Source: Anaeromicropila populeti (GTDB lineage Bacteria; Bacillota; Clostridia; Lachnospirales; Lachnospiraceae). From it: a stretch of 61,364 bases of DNA. The stretch lies in NCBI RefSeq assembly GCF_900112775.1, contig NZ_FOYZ01000019.1, forward strand, positions 1-61,364. The letters run 5' to 3'. Positions within the stretch are counted from its first letter, which is position 1; the number at the start of each line of letters is the position of its first letter. The position numbers and the translations under genes are program-made. Of this stretch, positions 26,128-35,816 are shown piece after piece. The notes below the pieces were generated by a model. It saw only the letters and a program-made list of their open reading frames with translations. It was not told where the DNA came from and did no database searches.

Positions 26128-28153
26128 GTCGATACACCACCTCTCCAGCAATTGTCACTACGAATTCAAGTACCTGCGTGAATAAAATGTAAATAATAAA
26201 TATAAGCAATGCAGCAATAAGTACAGTAAATATAGTTAACAAAAGTATTTTAATTGTGCTGCGGATTGTATAGTCATTTATTTCTTTTAACGCAATAAAG
26301 AGGAGAACTGCAATCCAGCTTATCATAATGTAGTTTGTCAGCTGTACTAAAAATACTTCACTATACGTAATCACATTACTTAACAGAATAACAATAGGTT
26401 TTATAAAAATATATGGTGTCAATGCATACGCATAAGCACAGTAAAGTTGTTTAAAGGTACCTTCTCCTTCATTAATTGTACACATCAAGTAGTTGCAGGC
26501 AATTAACATTAAGAAGATAACTATCACGGTACCTGCATCACCAATTAAATCATATTGGCCATCCCGGACTGTTTTTAGTAGAAAACCACATCCGTATTTA
26601 CCAATAATACTTAAAATAATAACACCAAGTAAAATAAGATTTGCACATAAATAGGATGCTTTTTGTTCCCTCTTTACACCATAGCAGCCATCTACAGGAT
26701 GCTTCATAAAATAACGTGAATAAACCATTTGTTTTACCAGAAGCCTGTCATAAAATCCTCTTACTTTTTTTTGTAATGGATTAAAAATGCCCTTTTTCTT
26801 TTGCAGCCTTTTTAACACCTGAACACAGGCAAAAACTAAAATCAAAACACCCATTGACAAAATTAAATTATCACGTATCCACTGATTTCTGACTTCCCAA
26901 AAGGCATCTGAATATCCGTCAAAATCCTTTGCTAACCTGGCGTACTTTAAAGCTTCACCATAATTTTCTTCTTGTAAATAAGCACGGCACATTGCCTTAT
27001 TGGCATAATCAAACAAACTGTTCATTTCCAAAACCTGGGTGAGAGGTTCTTTACTTTCTGTGTATCTTCCTTTTTCATATAGGAACAATGACTCGTGAAG
27101 CAGGTTTGTAAATTCAGTGGGTTTAAAAATCTGTACTTGTTTTTTCTCTGCATCCAGCAGATACAGATTACTTTCGTTATCGACTCCAATTGCTGCCACT
27201 TTGTCACATAAACCAATTCTGCCACGTCCATCATCTCGACCACCAAATACAAATAGTAACTCACCATCACTATTATATTCATAAATATACCCATCTTGGG
27301 ATGCAACATAAATGTTATCATATGCTCCTGTTGTTACAGACGCCGGCAGCTCATCATAGGCATCTGGTACGATTAAATTACTGCCCGCAATATTTAGTTT
27401 CTTTAGCGTATACTGATAATCTCCCTGAGTAACTGTATAAATCAGTCCACTTTCATCTATTGAAAGATTTGTTGGGGTAGATGGCAGCTTGCTTAGCATT
27501 TTAGCCTTTTGCTCATCGGTAAAAATAGCTCTCTGAAATACTTCCAACAAACTAACCGATGTATAGTTAGTACCGAAATACCCAATAAATGTTCCTCCAT
27601 TGGTTGGAGCTATCTGTACAATACCATTGGTGTTTCCTTCACATATAATATACATATTGCCACTTTTATTCACAACAAGCTTTTGTGGCTTAAAATCCAT
27701 GCTTTCTCCATATAAAGGATGATCTGGCTTTCCATATTCCTGTATTTTATTTCCTTCTTCATCAAATACAACTACTTTTTTGCCATCCTTATCTGCAACA
27801 TAAAGTGTTTTGTCCTTTGTTACATAAATACCAGTCGGAGCAGTTAATTCTCCTTCTCCAATCGTTCTTATATAATTACCTTCTAAATCAGAAACTAACA
27901 CCTTCTTGCTTCCAGTATCTGCAATATATATAAAGCCATCCTCTGTTACAACCATATCCGAAGGTGACAGCAATGCATCCTCACCTACTTTTGTAATAGA
28001 AGCATCTGGCATATATGCGCTTTGCGTCTCTGTAACATATCCATAACCATCAATTGTATAGGTTTTATATGGTGTAGAAGCATAGGAAATCTCAGAACCA
28101 GTTACGATACAGGTAATTATAAGCAATAACAACGCGCTTAATTTCCTCTTCAT
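26117..28153 (-). CDS. NHL-repeat / YIP1-domain membrane protein
   Basis: A 678-residue protein starting at the ATG at 28153 (GGGAG upstream), with signal peptide 1-25. About 30-350 is an extracellular beta-propeller of NHL repeats (MVVTEDGFIYIADTGSKKV, GIYVTKDKTLYVADKDGKK and similar). A TPR-like stretch at about 360-420 and a transmembrane helix near 435 follow, then a YIP1-type domain with five hydrophobic segments from about 490. A propeller joined to a membrane domain suggests a scaffold or sensor for the adjacent permeases; the function is not established. It overlaps the DUF5696 gene by 11 bp. Confidence 0.8.
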   Translation of the reverse strand: MKRKLSALLLLIITCIVTGSEISYASTPYKTYTIDGYGYVTETQSAYMPDASITKVGEDALLSPSDMVVTEDGFIYIADTGSKKVLVSDLEGNYIRTIGEGELTAPTGIYVTKDKTLYVADKDGKKVVVFDEEGNKIQEYGKPDHPLYGESMDFKPQKLVVNKSGNMYIICEGNTNGIVQIAPTNGGTFIGYFGTNYTSVSLLEVFQRAIFTDEQKAKMLSKLPSTPTNLSIDESGLIYTVTQGDYQYTLKKLNIAGSNLIVPDAYDELPASVTTGAYDNIYVASQDGYIYEYNSDGELLFVFGGRDDGRGRIGLCDKVAAIGVDNESNLYLLDAEKKQVQIFKPTEFTNLLHESLFLYEKGRYTESKEPLTQVLEMNSLFDYANKAMCRAYLQEENYGEALKYARLAKDFDGYSDAFWEVRNQWIRDNLILSMGVLILVFACVQVLKRLQKKKGIFNPLQKKVRGFYDRLLVKQMVYSRYFMKHPVDGCYGVKREQKASYLCANLILLGVIILSIIGKYGCGFLLKTVRDGQYDLIGDAGTVIVIFLMLIACNYLMCTINEGEGTFKQLYCAYAYALTPYIFIKPIVILLSNVITYSEVFLVQLTNYIMISWIAVLLFIALKEINDYTIRSTIKILLLTIFTVLIAALLIFIIYILFTQVLEFVVTIAGEVVYRLET

Positions 28154-28217
28154 ACTTAACTCCCATCTGTGCGCCTTCCGCACGTCTGATAATCAATCCA
28201 ACTCTAGTTTGTCTCAT

Positions 28218-29090
28218 TTACTTAATACCAGAATGTGCCATAGTATTCATCATACTTTTCTGTAACACAATGAACAGTAAAAAGTTTGGAATAAACATAA
28301 TTAATCCTGCTGCCGCTGCGACTCCCTGACCTGCAACTGTATTGTTTGCCGAAGCCAGCGAATTCATATAAAATGCTAAGGTTTTAAATCCTTCTGAACT
28401 TACATAAAGATTTGAACTTTCTACATTTATCCAAACCTGTTGAAAGGCTAAAATAGCCGAAGTCGCAATCGCTGGTTTAATCAGTGGAATAATAATTTTA
28501 AAATATACTCTTAAGTCTCCTGCACCATCCATATAAGCCGCTTCAATTAAGGCATCTGGAACCTGGTCAATAAACTGTTTTACCAAAAACAGACTGACTG
28601 GCATTGCCAGCAGTGGCAAAACATGAGCTAGATAAGTGTCAGTTAAACCAAGTACATTTATTGTCAGATATCTAGGAATCATTACTGCAACTGGTACAAA
28701 CATTAATGCCATATTGTTCACTTCCATAATGGCGAATTTCCCTTTAAATTTAAGTTTTGACAACGCAAATCCAGACATGGTAGACAGTAAAATAGAACCT
28801 CCTACTACTGCAATTGTTACCAGGATACTGTTAAATACATACCGGCTTAGTGGTATTCCAGACGTCTGAGAAGCTTTCATAAGTTTTGTGAAATTATCCA
28901 GTGTAGGTCTTGAAACAAAAAACTTTGGTGGAAATGCAAATAACTCGTCCATTGGTTTAAATGCGTGACAAATTATAAAAATAATTGGTAATAGCATGAA
29001 AAGTGCTAATGGTAATATAGCTATTATAATTTTAAGCTGTCCACGTTCAAACTTCTGGGGATTAATATTACTACCCTTATATCCTGCCAT
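28218..29090 (-). CDS. ABC sugar permease, MalG type (second system)
   Basis: A 290-residue six-helix permease with EAA motif ALIEAAYMDGAGDLRVYFKIIIP. GGAGG precedes the ATG. It pairs with the 29105-30031 permease and is fed by the giant binding protein upstream. Like the first system it has no local ATPase. Confidence 0.92.
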   Translation of the reverse strand: MAGYKGSNINPQKFERGQLKIIIAILPLALFMLLPIIFIICHAFKPMDELFAFPPKFFVSRPTLDNFTKLMKASQTSGIPLSRYVFNSILVTIAVVGGSILLSTMSGFALSKLKFKGKFAIMEVNNMALMFVPVAVMIPRYLTINVLGLTDTYLAHVLPLLAMPVSLFLVKQFIDQVPDALIEAAYMDGAGDLRVYFKIIIPLIKPAIATSAILAFQQVWINVESSNLYVSSEGFKTLAFYMNSLASANNTVAGQGVAAAAGLIMFIPNFLLFIVLQKSMMNTMAHSGIK

Positions 29091-29104
29091 ACTGCGCCTC
29101 CTCT

Positions 29105-30031
29105 CTAATTCTTTTCTTGAAACAGCTTTTTAGAAACGGTTGAAAAGAAATAAACAATTCCCAGTAATACAACTGAAACCGCTGCGGCATAACCCATTTC
29201 ATACCGGATAAAACCATAATCTTCAATATGGTTTACAATTAACTGTGCTGCATAACCTGGTGTCGGATTGATTCCTGCAAGCTGAACACTAATTAATCCA
29301 TTCTGAAAGGTACCTACAATTGCCATTACAGCACCAAATAACATTTGAGGCTTCATAGTAGGAATGGTAATATAAATCATCTCCTGAAAACGATTTTTCA
29401 CCCCATCAATGGCTGCTGCCTCATATAGAGATTCATCTGCATTCAAAATTCCAGCCAGCATGGCCAAAAATCCAACTCCCATACTGCTCCATAGCGCCAC
29501 AACAATTACAATAGGCAACAGATACCTTGCATCTATCAACCAGATAACAGGTTCTGTTATAATACCCAGCCGCATCAGCCAGCTATTTAAATAACCAGTC
29601 TGATCCCCACTGAAAATAATTTTCCATAATACCGTCATTGCAACACCAGAAGTCATGCTTGGTGAATAAAATATTAATGCAAGAATGGTTCTTGGAACTT
29701 TTGGAAGCTGAGCTAATGCCCATGCCAGCAGGAAAGACAAAATATATCCCCCTGGTCCTACAATCAAAGCATATAAAATTGTATTAGGCAGTACATATTC
29801 CATAAAAATATCATCTCTGGTCAATAGATTTACATAATTTAAAAACCCTTTAAAACTTGGCATTTCAATTGTATTAAAATTTGTAAAAGACAAACCAATT
29901 GCGATAACCGTAGGAATAATTATAAATGTTAAAAACAAAATCAGGTAAGGTGCCAGAAAAGCATATGCCGTCTTATTACCGCTTTCATGTTGTCCAATTT
30001 TTGTTTTTTTCGTTTTCTTCTTGGTACTCAA
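29105..30031 (-). CDS. ABC sugar permease, MalF type (second system)
   Basis: A 308-residue permease with EAA motif [24 protein letters not shown] and a lysine-rich cytosolic N-terminus. I start it at a TTG at 30031 because AAGGGGG is correctly spaced from it. The ATG at 30052 has only a weak site and would overlap the upstream gene by 8 bp. Both readings give the same membrane domain. Confidence 0.9.
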   Translation of the reverse strand: MSTKKKTKKTKIGQHESGNKTAYAFLAPYLILFLTFIIIPTVIAIGLSFTNFNTIEMPSFKGFLNYVNLLTRDDIFMEYVLPNTILYALIVGPGGYILSFLLAWALAQLPKVPRTILALIFYSPSMTSGVAMTVLWKIIFSGDQTGYLNSWLMRLGIITEPVIWLIDARYLLPIVIVVALWSSMGVGFLAMLAGILNADESLYEAAAIDGVKNRFQEMIYITIPTMKPQMLFGAVMAIVGTFQNGLISVQLAGINPTPGYAAQLIVNHIEDYGFIRYEMGYAAAVSVVLLGIVYFFSTVSKKLFQEKN

Positions 30032-30044
30032 CCTTTCTACCCCC

Positions 30045-32996
30045 TTACTCATTGTTTTTCAATATTTCTTCAACGGTTTCATTGTTTGGAATTTTATATT
30101 GTTTCAATACTTCTCCATCTTTCAGATATCCAAACTCTTCCAGTTTCCGTTCTGTTTCCCGATTAATACGCTTTACTGAATTATCCAGTGTTATTCTTAA
30201 ATCTTTACCTTGTACTACAATTGCATTGTATGCATTGCTGATTTCCCGTTCCACCAAATATGAACCGAAAATTCTTGGTGCTTCCATAATCCATTCATCC
30301 TGACTGACAATCACCTTTTTATCCTCGGATTTAATAGGAAGACTTTGAAAGGCTTCTGTGTTAGCAGTACTCCAGATATATTCATCCCCGTAAGTGATTT
30401 GCAGTGTTTGTCCATACTCTGCCTGAACTTCTGCACTAGACCACCACTTCATAAACTGCCAAGCTTTTTCTTCTCTTTCATCATCCGACTTAAACATTAC
30501 GGTACTTTCCATACCTCCTGATGTATAGCGGAGTACTTCTCCATTCTCATCTACAACACCTGGTACCACAGCAATCCCCCACGAATTTGCGATTTCAGGC
30601 GCAGCATTGGTAAGCAGGTTATAAACTGAATAGTCCGCAATACCTACCGGCAAATCTCCATTCCTAAAATGCTGGTAAAAGCTTGGAATGTCTTTTGGTA
30701 AGTTATAAATAGTAAAAAGCTCTGTAAGTTCTTCAAAACCAGCTACTGCTTCTTCGCTGTTAATCGTTGTATCACCTGCGTAATCACCATACAGGCTTGC
30801 CCCATGCTGAAAAAGCAGCGGTGTCGTACCATGAAAAGTTCTCATTGCCAACATGCCTGCTGTAGGATAATAAAAATTTAATCCTCTCATTTGTAGTTCA
30901 GGAAGCATATTCTTTACATCTTCCATCGTATCCGGCACTTCCAGATCTAACTTTTCTAAGATATCTTTTCTATAATATAGAACCCAAAAATTTCTTGTTT
31001 CTGGCAAAGCGTAAATTCCGTCCTCAATTGTTGCTGGTACTAATAATCCTGAAGAATACCTTCCTGCAACTTCTGAAAAATCTTCAAACTTTGTTAAATC
31101 TTCAACTGCCCCACGAATTCCCAATTCAAATGGAATTGCATAGTTAATGCCAGTAGCAATATCTGGCGCATCTCCTGATGCATTGGCGAGAACCAGTTTG
31201 TTCTGGTCAGGCATCAAGGATAAGTCAACCTTTATTCCCGTTTCCGCTGTAAACTGCTCGTCAATCATTTTTTGCATTATTTCCAAATGCTGTCTTGAAC
31301 GGTTTACCCAAATTTGTAAATGCTCTTGATTTGTATTACTTGCAGAATAATCCTGCTTAAAGAAGGATGATACAAATCGTTTTATACTCATTCCAGCAGC
31401 TCTAAAAAAGCCAATTTTTTTAGGAAGTTTTGCCCCTTCCTGATACAAATAAATTCGATCTACTGATAATTTATTTTTGTTTAATCCATCAAGTAGATTT
31501 GCCAAAAATGTATTGACAGAATTGACACTTGTAGCCAATTCAGCCATTCGATACGGCAGTTTATCAGGTTCTTTACCTAAACTTCTTAATTGTGAAGACG
31601 CAACTGAAATTTGAGAAAAAGCACCTATTTTACTTTTTCCAGGACTATAAACCCTTGCATCTTCCATTAAAGAATCCAGTATATCCGCATAATCAATTAA
31701 CTGTTGTCCTACCCCTGGAATATAAGCTTCCATATCCAAATCACGATACTTATCTTTGTTAGTTCCTGCAACTTTTACTATTTCCAACGACAGGTTGTTT
31801 ACTTCTGACATAATTCCTTCTACAGATTCCAATACATATCGAATCGGATCTATGCTTATAGTAAAAGAAATAGTGTGAACTCCCTTTTCCAGATAAACAG
31901 AAAGCTTATTGTTGTCATTGTCTTGTAAGGTTGTCATTTTATAGCTTTTATCATAATTTAATGGATAATCTTTATACTCAGTATTGGGAATCTTACCATC
32001 TATCTTCACATTAATAAACACTGGAAAATCAGCCTTGTCACTCTGCCTATAATTTAAAGCAATATTAAAATATCCAGACTGCTCTACTTCCTGTTCATAA
32101 GTTATTGTCTGTCCCGCATCCTTAAACGATGTCCCATCAATCGTATTCAGCACTCTGCTGTCAATTTCATAAGGTGTCAGATTTACATCGTACTCACAAA
32201 TACCATGAATTGAAGAATCATTTCGGTATAAAGGTTCTTCTGCCTGTATTTCATAACACTGTTCTCCTGCTGCCTTCTCAGAACCAGAATATTCTGGTAT
32301 GTTCTGTTCTGGATTTAAATATATATTTCCAATCAGAATATTTCCTTCTGAAACAGCAAGTTCTAACACATTAGTGCCTTTTTTCAGCTGTACCCCTAAT
32401 GGTAAAGAATACCTGTAACTTGCATCCATTACATATTTGTTATTCCATTCCTTCATTTTTTCTGGAACAGCTACTATTTGATTTCCATATCGATCATAAG
32501 ATTTTTCTTCATTATCCTTCCAAAGACTTTCAAAGACCAGCCTTCTAGCCTCATAAAAAGGATATACTCCATTTACTTTCATGGACATTTCTACTGGCAA
32601 AATTGCTTCATCATAAGATAAATAATCAAAACTAATATAATAAACTGCTGCTTCAGGAGCCTCAACTACAAATTCTCCTTTTTGCCCAATATTCATTTGA
32701 ACTGCGTCATTTTTGTACCCAAAAGAATCTGTAGCTATCTGAAGTTCTCCATCCTTATTATATGCCTGACCAATTGGTATCTCTATGACCTCCCCATGAT
32801 AAGGGCTTGTCTCATACGTCTGGCTAACATATGTATACCTTTGGTTTAATATTTCACTTGTATACGCTGACGATGCAGTTGTGTTATTGCTACCCTCTGC
32901 TGCAACCCTGTTCATATACCCAACAGGTAAGCTGATAATCAACATGGTTATAACCAGCAGTAAAGCTATTGCATGTGAAACTCTTTTTTTCCCCAT
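30045..32996 (-). CDS. Giant ABC substrate-binding protein with N-terminal jelly-roll modules
   Basis: A 983-residue exported protein (signal peptide about 1-33, no lipobox Cys). Two beta-rich galactose-binding-like modules lie at about 60-235 and 245-405, then a helical linker (about 405-545). A complete type 1 extracellular solute-binding domain spans about 555-960 ([33 protein letters not shown]-type region, [14 protein letters not shown]). Ordinary binding proteins are about 400-500 residues. The N-terminal half may bind arabinan chains or tether the protein to polysaccharide or wall. First gene of the operon; GGAGG precedes the ATG. Confidence 0.85.
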   Translation of the reverse strand: MGKKRVSHAIALLLVITMLIISLPVGYMNRVAAEGSNNTTASSAYTSEILNQRYTYVSQTYETSPYHGEVIEIPIGQAYNKDGELQIATDSFGYKNDAVQMNIGQKGEFVVEAPEAAVYYISFDYLSYDEAILPVEMSMKVNGVYPFYEARRLVFESLWKDNEEKSYDRYGNQIVAVPEKMKEWNNKYVMDASYRYSLPLGVQLKKGTNVLELAVSEGNILIGNIYLNPEQNIPEYSGSEKAAGEQCYEIQAEEPLYRNDSSIHGICEYDVNLTPYEIDSRVLNTIDGTSFKDAGQTITYEQEVEQSGYFNIALNYRQSDKADFPVFINVKIDGKIPNTEYKDYPLNYDKSYKMTTLQDNDNNKLSVYLEKGVHTISFTISIDPIRYVLESVEGIMSEVNNLSLEIVKVAGTNKDKYRDLDMEAYIPGVGQQLIDYADILDSLMEDARVYSPGKSKIGAFSQISVASSQLRSLGKEPDKLPYRMAELATSVNSVNTFLANLLDGLNKNKLSVDRIYLYQEGAKLPKKIGFFRAAGMSIKRFVSSFFKQDYSASNTNQEHLQIWVNRSRQHLEIMQKMIDEQFTAETGIKVDLSLMPDQNKLVLANASGDAPDIATGINYAIPFELGIRGAVEDLTKFEDFSEVAGRYSSGLLVPATIEDGIYALPETRNFWVLYYRKDILEKLDLEVPDTMEDVKNMLPELQMRGLNFYYPTAGMLAMRTFHGTTPLLFQHGASLYGDYAGDTTINSEEAVAGFEELTELFTIYNLPKDIPSFYQHFRNGDLPVGIADYSVYNLLTNAAPEIANSWGIAVVPGVVDENGEVLRYTSGGMESTVMFKSDDEREEKAWQFMKWWSSAEVQAEYGQTLQITYGDEYIWSTANTEAFQSLPIKSEDKKVIVSQDEWIMEAPRIFGSYLVEREISNAYNAIVVQGKDLRITLDNSVKRINRETERKLEEFGYLKDGEVLKQYKIPNNETVEEILKNNE

Positions 32997-33058
32997 ACCC
33001 TTCCTCCATTTCTTAGCAAGCTTTTTGCAAATTGTTTAGGTATTTTTAAATTAATTTA

Positions 33059-33102
33059 ATTTTAACACATTTATACCACATCGTCAATTGGTACGTACAA
33101 GT
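33059..33102 (-). promoter_or_regulatory. Promoter of the arabinan transport operon with AraR-like operator
   Basis: On the - strand TTGACG (33087-33082) and TAAAAT (33064-33059) are exactly 17 bp apart, giving a leader of about 55 nt to the ATG at 32996. Immediately upstream, 33087-33102 reads ATTGGTACGTACAAGT, which matches the Bacillus AraR operator consensus as I recall it (ATTTGTACGTACAAAT) at 14 of 16 positions. No araR gene is in the window. Confidence 0.7.
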
Positions 33103-33216
33103 TATTTAGTCGTTTTGCACATTTTTTAAATAAGTACTTTCTACATTATATATATTTTGAACATCCACTTTTGTTTGCATTTAAAAAACTATAGTAATTT
33201 ATATTAATCCAAACAA

Positions 33217-34797
33217 CTAATTAGTTGTGACTGCTTCACATCCACTGCCTAATATAGATGTTCCATCTTCTGATAACGCAGAAAAGGTCAGTACTGTTTT
33301 CAAGCCATATTCATCCCACTGTTTTAACAATACCCCTTTATATTCTGTCTTTCCTAGTGTAATTTCCATTTGATTATCACCTGATAATTTCCACTGGCCT
33401 GAAACCTCTCCTGTAACAGTATAATCTTCATTCAATGAAATCAAAACCGATTTCTTAATGAAACTTGAAATATCTCTCATCTGGTTGATTAACTTGTACG
33501 TTCCAACTACTTCTGTATCTTGAATTACTTCTAAAGATTCACCAATATAACGATATGGTGCAGCTACAAACCAATCATCTTCATTTAAAAACAACTGATG
33601 AACCCGGACCTCATGGGCTTCTCCTCTATTTTCAAACCTTGTATGAAAAATCATAAAATATTTACCTGTTTCTTCGTCATATGCTACAGAATTATGACCT
33701 GGGGATACATATCCATTTCTTAACTTTCCGTTTTCGCCCTCTAGCCATTGAAAGCTAATATTTCCAAGAATTTTAGCACCAAATTCAGCTGCTGCTGTAT
33801 CATCAAAAACAGTGTTAGCAGGCCCTTTACAATTAATCATATCATTGCCTGCCGAATCATAATATGGTCCATCTGGAGTTTTAGAACGGCAGACACGAAT
33901 GTTATACCCTCCATCCGCCGCCAATCCGCCAAATGACAAGAACATGTAATAGTACTCTGATTCTGGACTATAAATAATATACGGTGCTTCAATGCGAAGA
34001 TGGTTTTCACCCAATAATTTCTTTCCATAGCCTGTCTCCAGCGGAAACCCTGTTTCTGGATTCAATTCTAATATAAATACACCTCCTGAATACGAGCCAT
34101 ATACCATCCATAGTTTTCCTTCCTTGTCAAAGAAAACACAAGGATCTACTACATTGGGCTGCTCCGCTGCATTATAAATGCCGCCATCTTCACTTTCTAT
34201 ATCACTGCCCATTCCTGATTTCAATATGATTCCAAGATTCTTATAAGGACCTTCTACATTATCTGATACTGCTATTCCCAGCGCGGATAAAGGACTGTCT
34301 CCCCTACAGGCACAATAATACATATAAAATCTTCCATCCTGCAATTGAATGACATCAGGTGCCCATAATGTATCTGTCTGCGCCCACGTTAACGCATCTT
34401 CTAATTCCACAGGAGCATCTGGTATAATAGTATTACCAGCATTTACTCCTGTTGAAAGCAGTGTCCAGTTCATTAAATCTGTAGATTTTGCTCCAGCCAG
34501 ATGAGATCCAAAAATATAATAGGTTCCATCCACTTTAATGACCGACGGATCGTGAACACTTACGTTAGCAAAACTATGTTTCTCATTTGCATCTGCTTTT
34601 AGTTTGATTCCTGCAAGCGAATCTGATTCCTCTGTTTTTTGTGTACTTTCCTCAGCTGCCTCAGTTACCGCTTCCGATTGTGCAGTATTTTTATTATTCA
34701 TTTCCTTGCTATCACATCCACTTATCCCCAACACAATGATTCCTACAGCAAGAAGGCTGAACGTTGTTTTTTTAATCGAATTTTTTCCATAAAACAT
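33217..34797 (-). CDS. GH43 arabinanase, lipoprotein
   Basis: A 526-residue lipoprotein (ISGC lipobox, Cys28) with an S/E/T-rich tether. The five-bladed propeller starts at VHDPSVIKVDGTYYIFGSH (catalytic-base Asp), continues with WAPDVIQLQDGRFYMYY and ends with the PGHNSVAYDEETGKYFMIFHTR segment typical of endo-alpha-1,5-L-arabinanases. A C-terminal beta domain (about 430-526) follows. It should cut arabinan at the cell surface. Last gene of the GH51-GH43-GH43 operon. Confidence 0.9.
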   Translation of the reverse strand: MFYGKNSIKKTTFSLLAVGIIVLGISGCDSKEMNNKNTAQSEAVTEAAEESTQKTEESDSLAGIKLKADANEKHSFANVSVHDPSVIKVDGTYYIFGSHLAGAKSTDLMNWTLLSTGVNAGNTIIPDAPVELEDALTWAQTDTLWAPDVIQLQDGRFYMYYCACRGDSPLSALGIAVSDNVEGPYKNLGIILKSGMGSDIESEDGGIYNAAEQPNVVDPCVFFDKEGKLWMVYGSYSGGVFILELNPETGFPLETGYGKKLLGENHLRIEAPYIIYSPESEYYYMFLSFGGLAADGGYNIRVCRSKTPDGPYYDSAGNDMINCKGPANTVFDDTAAAEFGAKILGNISFQWLEGENGKLRNGYVSPGHNSVAYDEETGKYFMIFHTRFENRGEAHEVRVHQLFLNEDDWFVAAPYRYIGESLEVIQDTEVVGTYKLINQMRDISSFIKKSVLISLNEDYTVTGEVSGQWKLSGDNQMEITLGKTEYKGVLLKQWDEYGLKTVLTFSALSEDGTSILGSGCEAVTTN

Positions 34798-34808
34798 GAT
34801 TCTCCTCC

Positions 34809-35801
34809 TTAAAATTCTGTTTTTTCTTGCTTCAGATATTCAAATACTGGAATATCTTTCTCGTCCCACTTCACTTCCAGTATCATGGTATGCCGGTTGG
34901 GATCTAACAAAGAATCTCCGACTATCTCCTCATATGGACGTGCATGATAAATCATTAAATCCCGACTATCATCTTCTGATTTTGTAAAACTGTTATGCCC
35001 CGGTCCATAAATTCCTTTTTCACTATCTGTTTTTAAAACAGGATTTCTTGACTTTTTCCAAGAAAGGGGATCTAATAAATCAGAATTCTCATCTGCCATC
35101 ATCATGCCCAAACAATAACAAGCACCTGTTCCACTAGCTGAATAAGTTACATATATTTTTCCATTTCTTTTTAATACAGCCGGACCTTCATTTACCCAAA
35201 ACGCAACTCTTTCCCAATCATAATCCGGAGTTGTCAGGAGAACTTGTGCTGTTTTTAACTTGTATGGGCTCTCCATTTTAGCAATATATAAGTTAGATAT
35301 TTGTAATCCAACACTCACTTTTTCTGCCCAGACAAAATATCTCTCTCCTTTACTTTCAAACACAGTTCCATCCAGCGAAAATGCCTGGAAGGAAAAGGGA
35401 TCCTCGTTATCACACTGCATCTTACCTTTTTCAACCCATTTTCCACTCATTGGGTTTTCATCTTCACATTCCAGCACAAAAGGTCGTATTTCCCAAATAT
35501 TTTCCGCCTCTCCTGCCGCAAAATAGATATACCACTTATTATCCAAATAATATAACTCTGGTGCCCAGACATGTTTGCTCATTTCACCAGTCTCATGCTT
35601 TGTCCACAAAACAACTTCTTCTGATTCCTGTAAACCTCGTATTGTTTTAGAACGTCGTAAAATAATTTTATCATACTCTGGAACAGAGGCTGTAAAATAG
35701 TAATAACCATCTGTATGCTTATAAATGTATGGATCTGCACGGTTTAAAATAAAAGGTTTATTATACTCTGTCCATTTAATATTATTTTCATTTGTTTTCA
35801 T
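34809..35801 (-). CDS. GH43 arabinofuranosidase/arabinosidase, cytosolic
   Basis: A 330-residue single-domain GH43 without a signal peptide. It has the NRADPYIYKHTDGYYYFTAS start (catalytic Asp), HVWAPELYYLDNKWYIYFAAG and GPGHNSFTKSEDDSRDLMIYHAR. The pattern resembles GH43_26-type exo-arabinofuranosidases, but the subfamily is not certain. Being intracellular, it would act on imported arabino-oligosaccharides alongside the GH51 at 18763. It is 11 bp from the next gene. Confidence 0.88.
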   Translation of the reverse strand: MKTNENNIKWTEYNKPFILNRADPYIYKHTDGYYYFTASVPEYDKIILRRSKTIRGLQESEEVVLWTKHETGEMSKHVWAPELYYLDNKWYIYFAAGEAENIWEIRPFVLECEDENPMSGKWVEKGKMQCDNEDPFSFQAFSLDGTVFESKGERYFVWAEKVSVGLQISNLYIAKMESPYKLKTAQVLLTTPDYDWERVAFWVNEGPAVLKRNGKIYVTYSASGTGACYCLGMMMADENSDLLDPLSWKKSRNPVLKTDSEKGIYGPGHNSFTKSEDDSRDLMIYHARPYEEIVGDSLLDPNRHTMILEVKWDEKDIPVFEYLKQEKTEF

Positions 35802-35816
35802 CTCTTATCCTCCTAA

